NCBI GenBank assembly: GCA_031285215.1
Contig: JAITWQ010000046.1
Location: 1 to 6,733 of the forward strand
Length of the DNA stretch: 6,733 nucleotides
Source: Syntrophobacterales bacterium
Lineage (GTDB): Bacteria > Desulfobacterota > Syntrophia > Syntrophales > JAAYKM01
Direction: 5' to 3'
Shown: positions 5,579 to 6,733 of the stretch, piece after piece
Position numbering within the stretch: the first letter of the stretch is position 1
Layout: each line of letters opens with the position of its first letter
The notes under the pieces: model-generated
Told to the model about the DNA's origin: nothing
Databases searched by the model: none
Seen by the model: only the letters and a program-made list of their open reading frames with translations
Translations under genes and position numbers: made by a program

Positions 5579-6733
5579 ATGAATTCTCTATCAATCGCTA
5601 AAAAGCTGTCTATTGCTTTTGGAATCATGCTGATACTGATATTTGTTGTCGCTTTTTTCGGACAAAACCGAATAGGAGTGATGAATGGTGAGGTAGCTTC
5701 CATGGAACTGCAAATTTCGCAGCTGGAAATGACGGCAGACATCAATCTCGCATATGCCGGCGTTGCTAAAGCAACTCGTGATATATGCAGTATAAAAGAT
5801 GAAAAGCAAACCGCTCAGTTGTACGAAGATTTTCGCGTCAACGCCAAAATGATACTTGACACAATGGATCAACTGGAAAAAACAATAGTATCCGCCAAAA
5901 TGAAAGAGGGGTTTGCCACCCTGAAAAGCAGACTGGAAGGAATGAGACCGGCATACGATCAAGCTGTAGAGCTTGGCAGAGTCAACAGAGATGACGAAGG
6001 AATGGAACTCATTACGCAGAAACTGCCACCTGAGGAATTGCAATTCAAAACCGCCATAGATAATTGGATTGATCTGGTAAAGGAAGAGGCCGCCGCAAAA
6101 CTAAAGGATTCCCATGAGATATCCGCCACGGCGCGCCTTGTTTTAATCGTTAGCGGAGCGATAGCCATTATTCTGGGTATTCTGATTGCGATTCTGATCA
6201 TTCGCGCCATTACAAAGCCTGTTAACGCTGTTATTGACGGATTAAAAACAGCTTCCGATCATGTGGACTCCGCAGCGACAGAATTATCAGCTTCCAGCCA
6301 GCAAATTGCCGAAGGCGCCTCGGAACAGGCGGCATCCCTTGAAGAAGCTTCGGCCTCCATGGAAGAAATGTCCTCCATGACCAAGCAAAACGCGGAAAAT
6401 GCTCATTTGGCTAACGACATGATGATAAAAGAAGCAGGGCCCCAATTCGGCTTGATGACCGAACGCATGAACACGATGACTCAGGCCATGGAGGCATCAG
6501 TCAATGCCAGCAAGGAAACAGCAAAGGTCATCAAGACCATTGACGAAATTGCCTTCCAGACCAATCTGTTGGCCCTAAATGCGGCCGTAGAAGCCGCCCG
6601 TGCCGGTGAAGCGGGGGCGGGATTTGCCGTTGTCGCCGACGAAGTACGAAGTTTGGCCATGCGCTCCACAGAGGCAGCTAAAAATACTCAGGATCTCATC
6701 TCAAATTCAACAACGCGCATTACTGAGGCGACG
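5579..6733 (+). CDS. Methyl-accepting chemotaxis protein, 5' part
   Basis: Transmembrane chemoreceptor that would sense a periplasmic ligand and control CheA through CheW. The frame is open for 385 codons to the right edge; the last helix and stop are missing. ATG 5579 has AAAGGAG (5564-5570) 8 bases upstream. Seen in sequence: membrane segment 1 at about residues 9-28; a helical periplasmic region about 29-185, perhaps a four-helix bundle, ligand unknown; membrane segment 2 at about 187-208; [12 protein letters not shown] (211-222), which resembles only the first HAMP helix; a methylation-type site AASLEEASA (251-259); [12 protein letters not shown] (262-273); and the highly conserved hairpin tip, including [20 protein letters not shown] (323-342), [10 protein letters not shown] (348-357) and LAMRS (359-363), which binds CheW and CheA. 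The GDL and DElGxL landmarks of a full HAMP domain are absent. It is co-directional with cheW, 50 bases away. The family is certain; the signal sensed is unknown. Confidence 0.97.
   Translation, partial: MNSLSIAKKLSIAFGIMLILIFVVAFFGQNRIGVMNGEVASMELQISQLEMTADINLAYAGVAKATRDICSIKDEKQTAQLYEDFRVNAKMILDTMDQLEKTIVSAKMKEGFATLKSRLEGMRPAYDQAVELGRVNRDDEGMELITQKLPPEELQFKTAIDNWIDLVKEEAAAKLKDSHEISATARLVLIVSGAIAIILGILIAILIIRAITKPVNAVIDGLKTASDHVDSAATELSASSQQIAEGASEQAASLEEASASMEEMSSMTKQNAENAHLANDMMIKEAGPQFGLMTERMNTMTQAMEASVNASKETAKVIKTIDEIAFQTNLLALNAAVEAARAGEAGAGFAVVADEVRSLAMRSTEAAKNTQDLISNSTTRITEAT

Noticed and set aside
5359..6669. Several - strand frames opposite cheW and the chemoreceptor
   Set aside because: They are shadows of strongly conserved coding sequence on the + strand and lack ribosome sites or recognisable products.

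Overview
The window looks like chromosomal DNA of a Gram-negative bacterium, most likely a deltaproteobacterium in the older sense (Syntrophus/Smithella-like or Geobacter-like). This is an inference from gene order (proC, yggT and yggU together; serS followed by serine tRNAs) and from the style of the chemoreceptor. No search could be run. Codon use and ribosome binding sites look uniform, and there is no integrase, transposase, CRISPR array or clear mobile element.

Left part (1-2087): the 3' part of an RNase E/G-family gene enters from the left edge on the + strand. It carries the catalytic aspartates, the zinc-link cysteines and a long charged tail. It converges on proC (- strand), the last enzyme of proline synthesis. 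A 174-base divergent intergenic region (2088-2261) follows.

Middle part (2262-4560): yggT (small membrane protein) and yggU (DUF167) overlap by 4 bases. After a 69-base gap comes serS, seryl-tRNA synthetase. Only 8 bases after the serS stop begin three tRNA genes with encoded CCA: Ser(UGA), Ser(GCU) and Arg(ACG). The synthetase and two of its own substrates therefore sit in one tight cluster.

Right part (4561-6733): a 449-base A/T-rich stretch without a convincing gene holds a possible terminator-like hairpin, an A/T palindrome, two candidate sigma-70 promoters and a tandem 10-base repeat. Then come cheW and, 50 bases later, a methyl-accepting chemotaxis protein gene cut by the right edge after 385 codons. 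These two form a receptor/coupling-protein pair that would feed a CheA kinase encoded elsewhere. The receptor has two membrane segments and a periplasmic region but no recognisable full HAMP domain.

Overall this is mostly housekeeping DNA plus a chemotaxis pair. I did not find an evident new system. The best second-look items are the cheW leader architecture, the HAMP-poor receptor, the serS/tRNA linkage and the basic tail of the ribonuclease.
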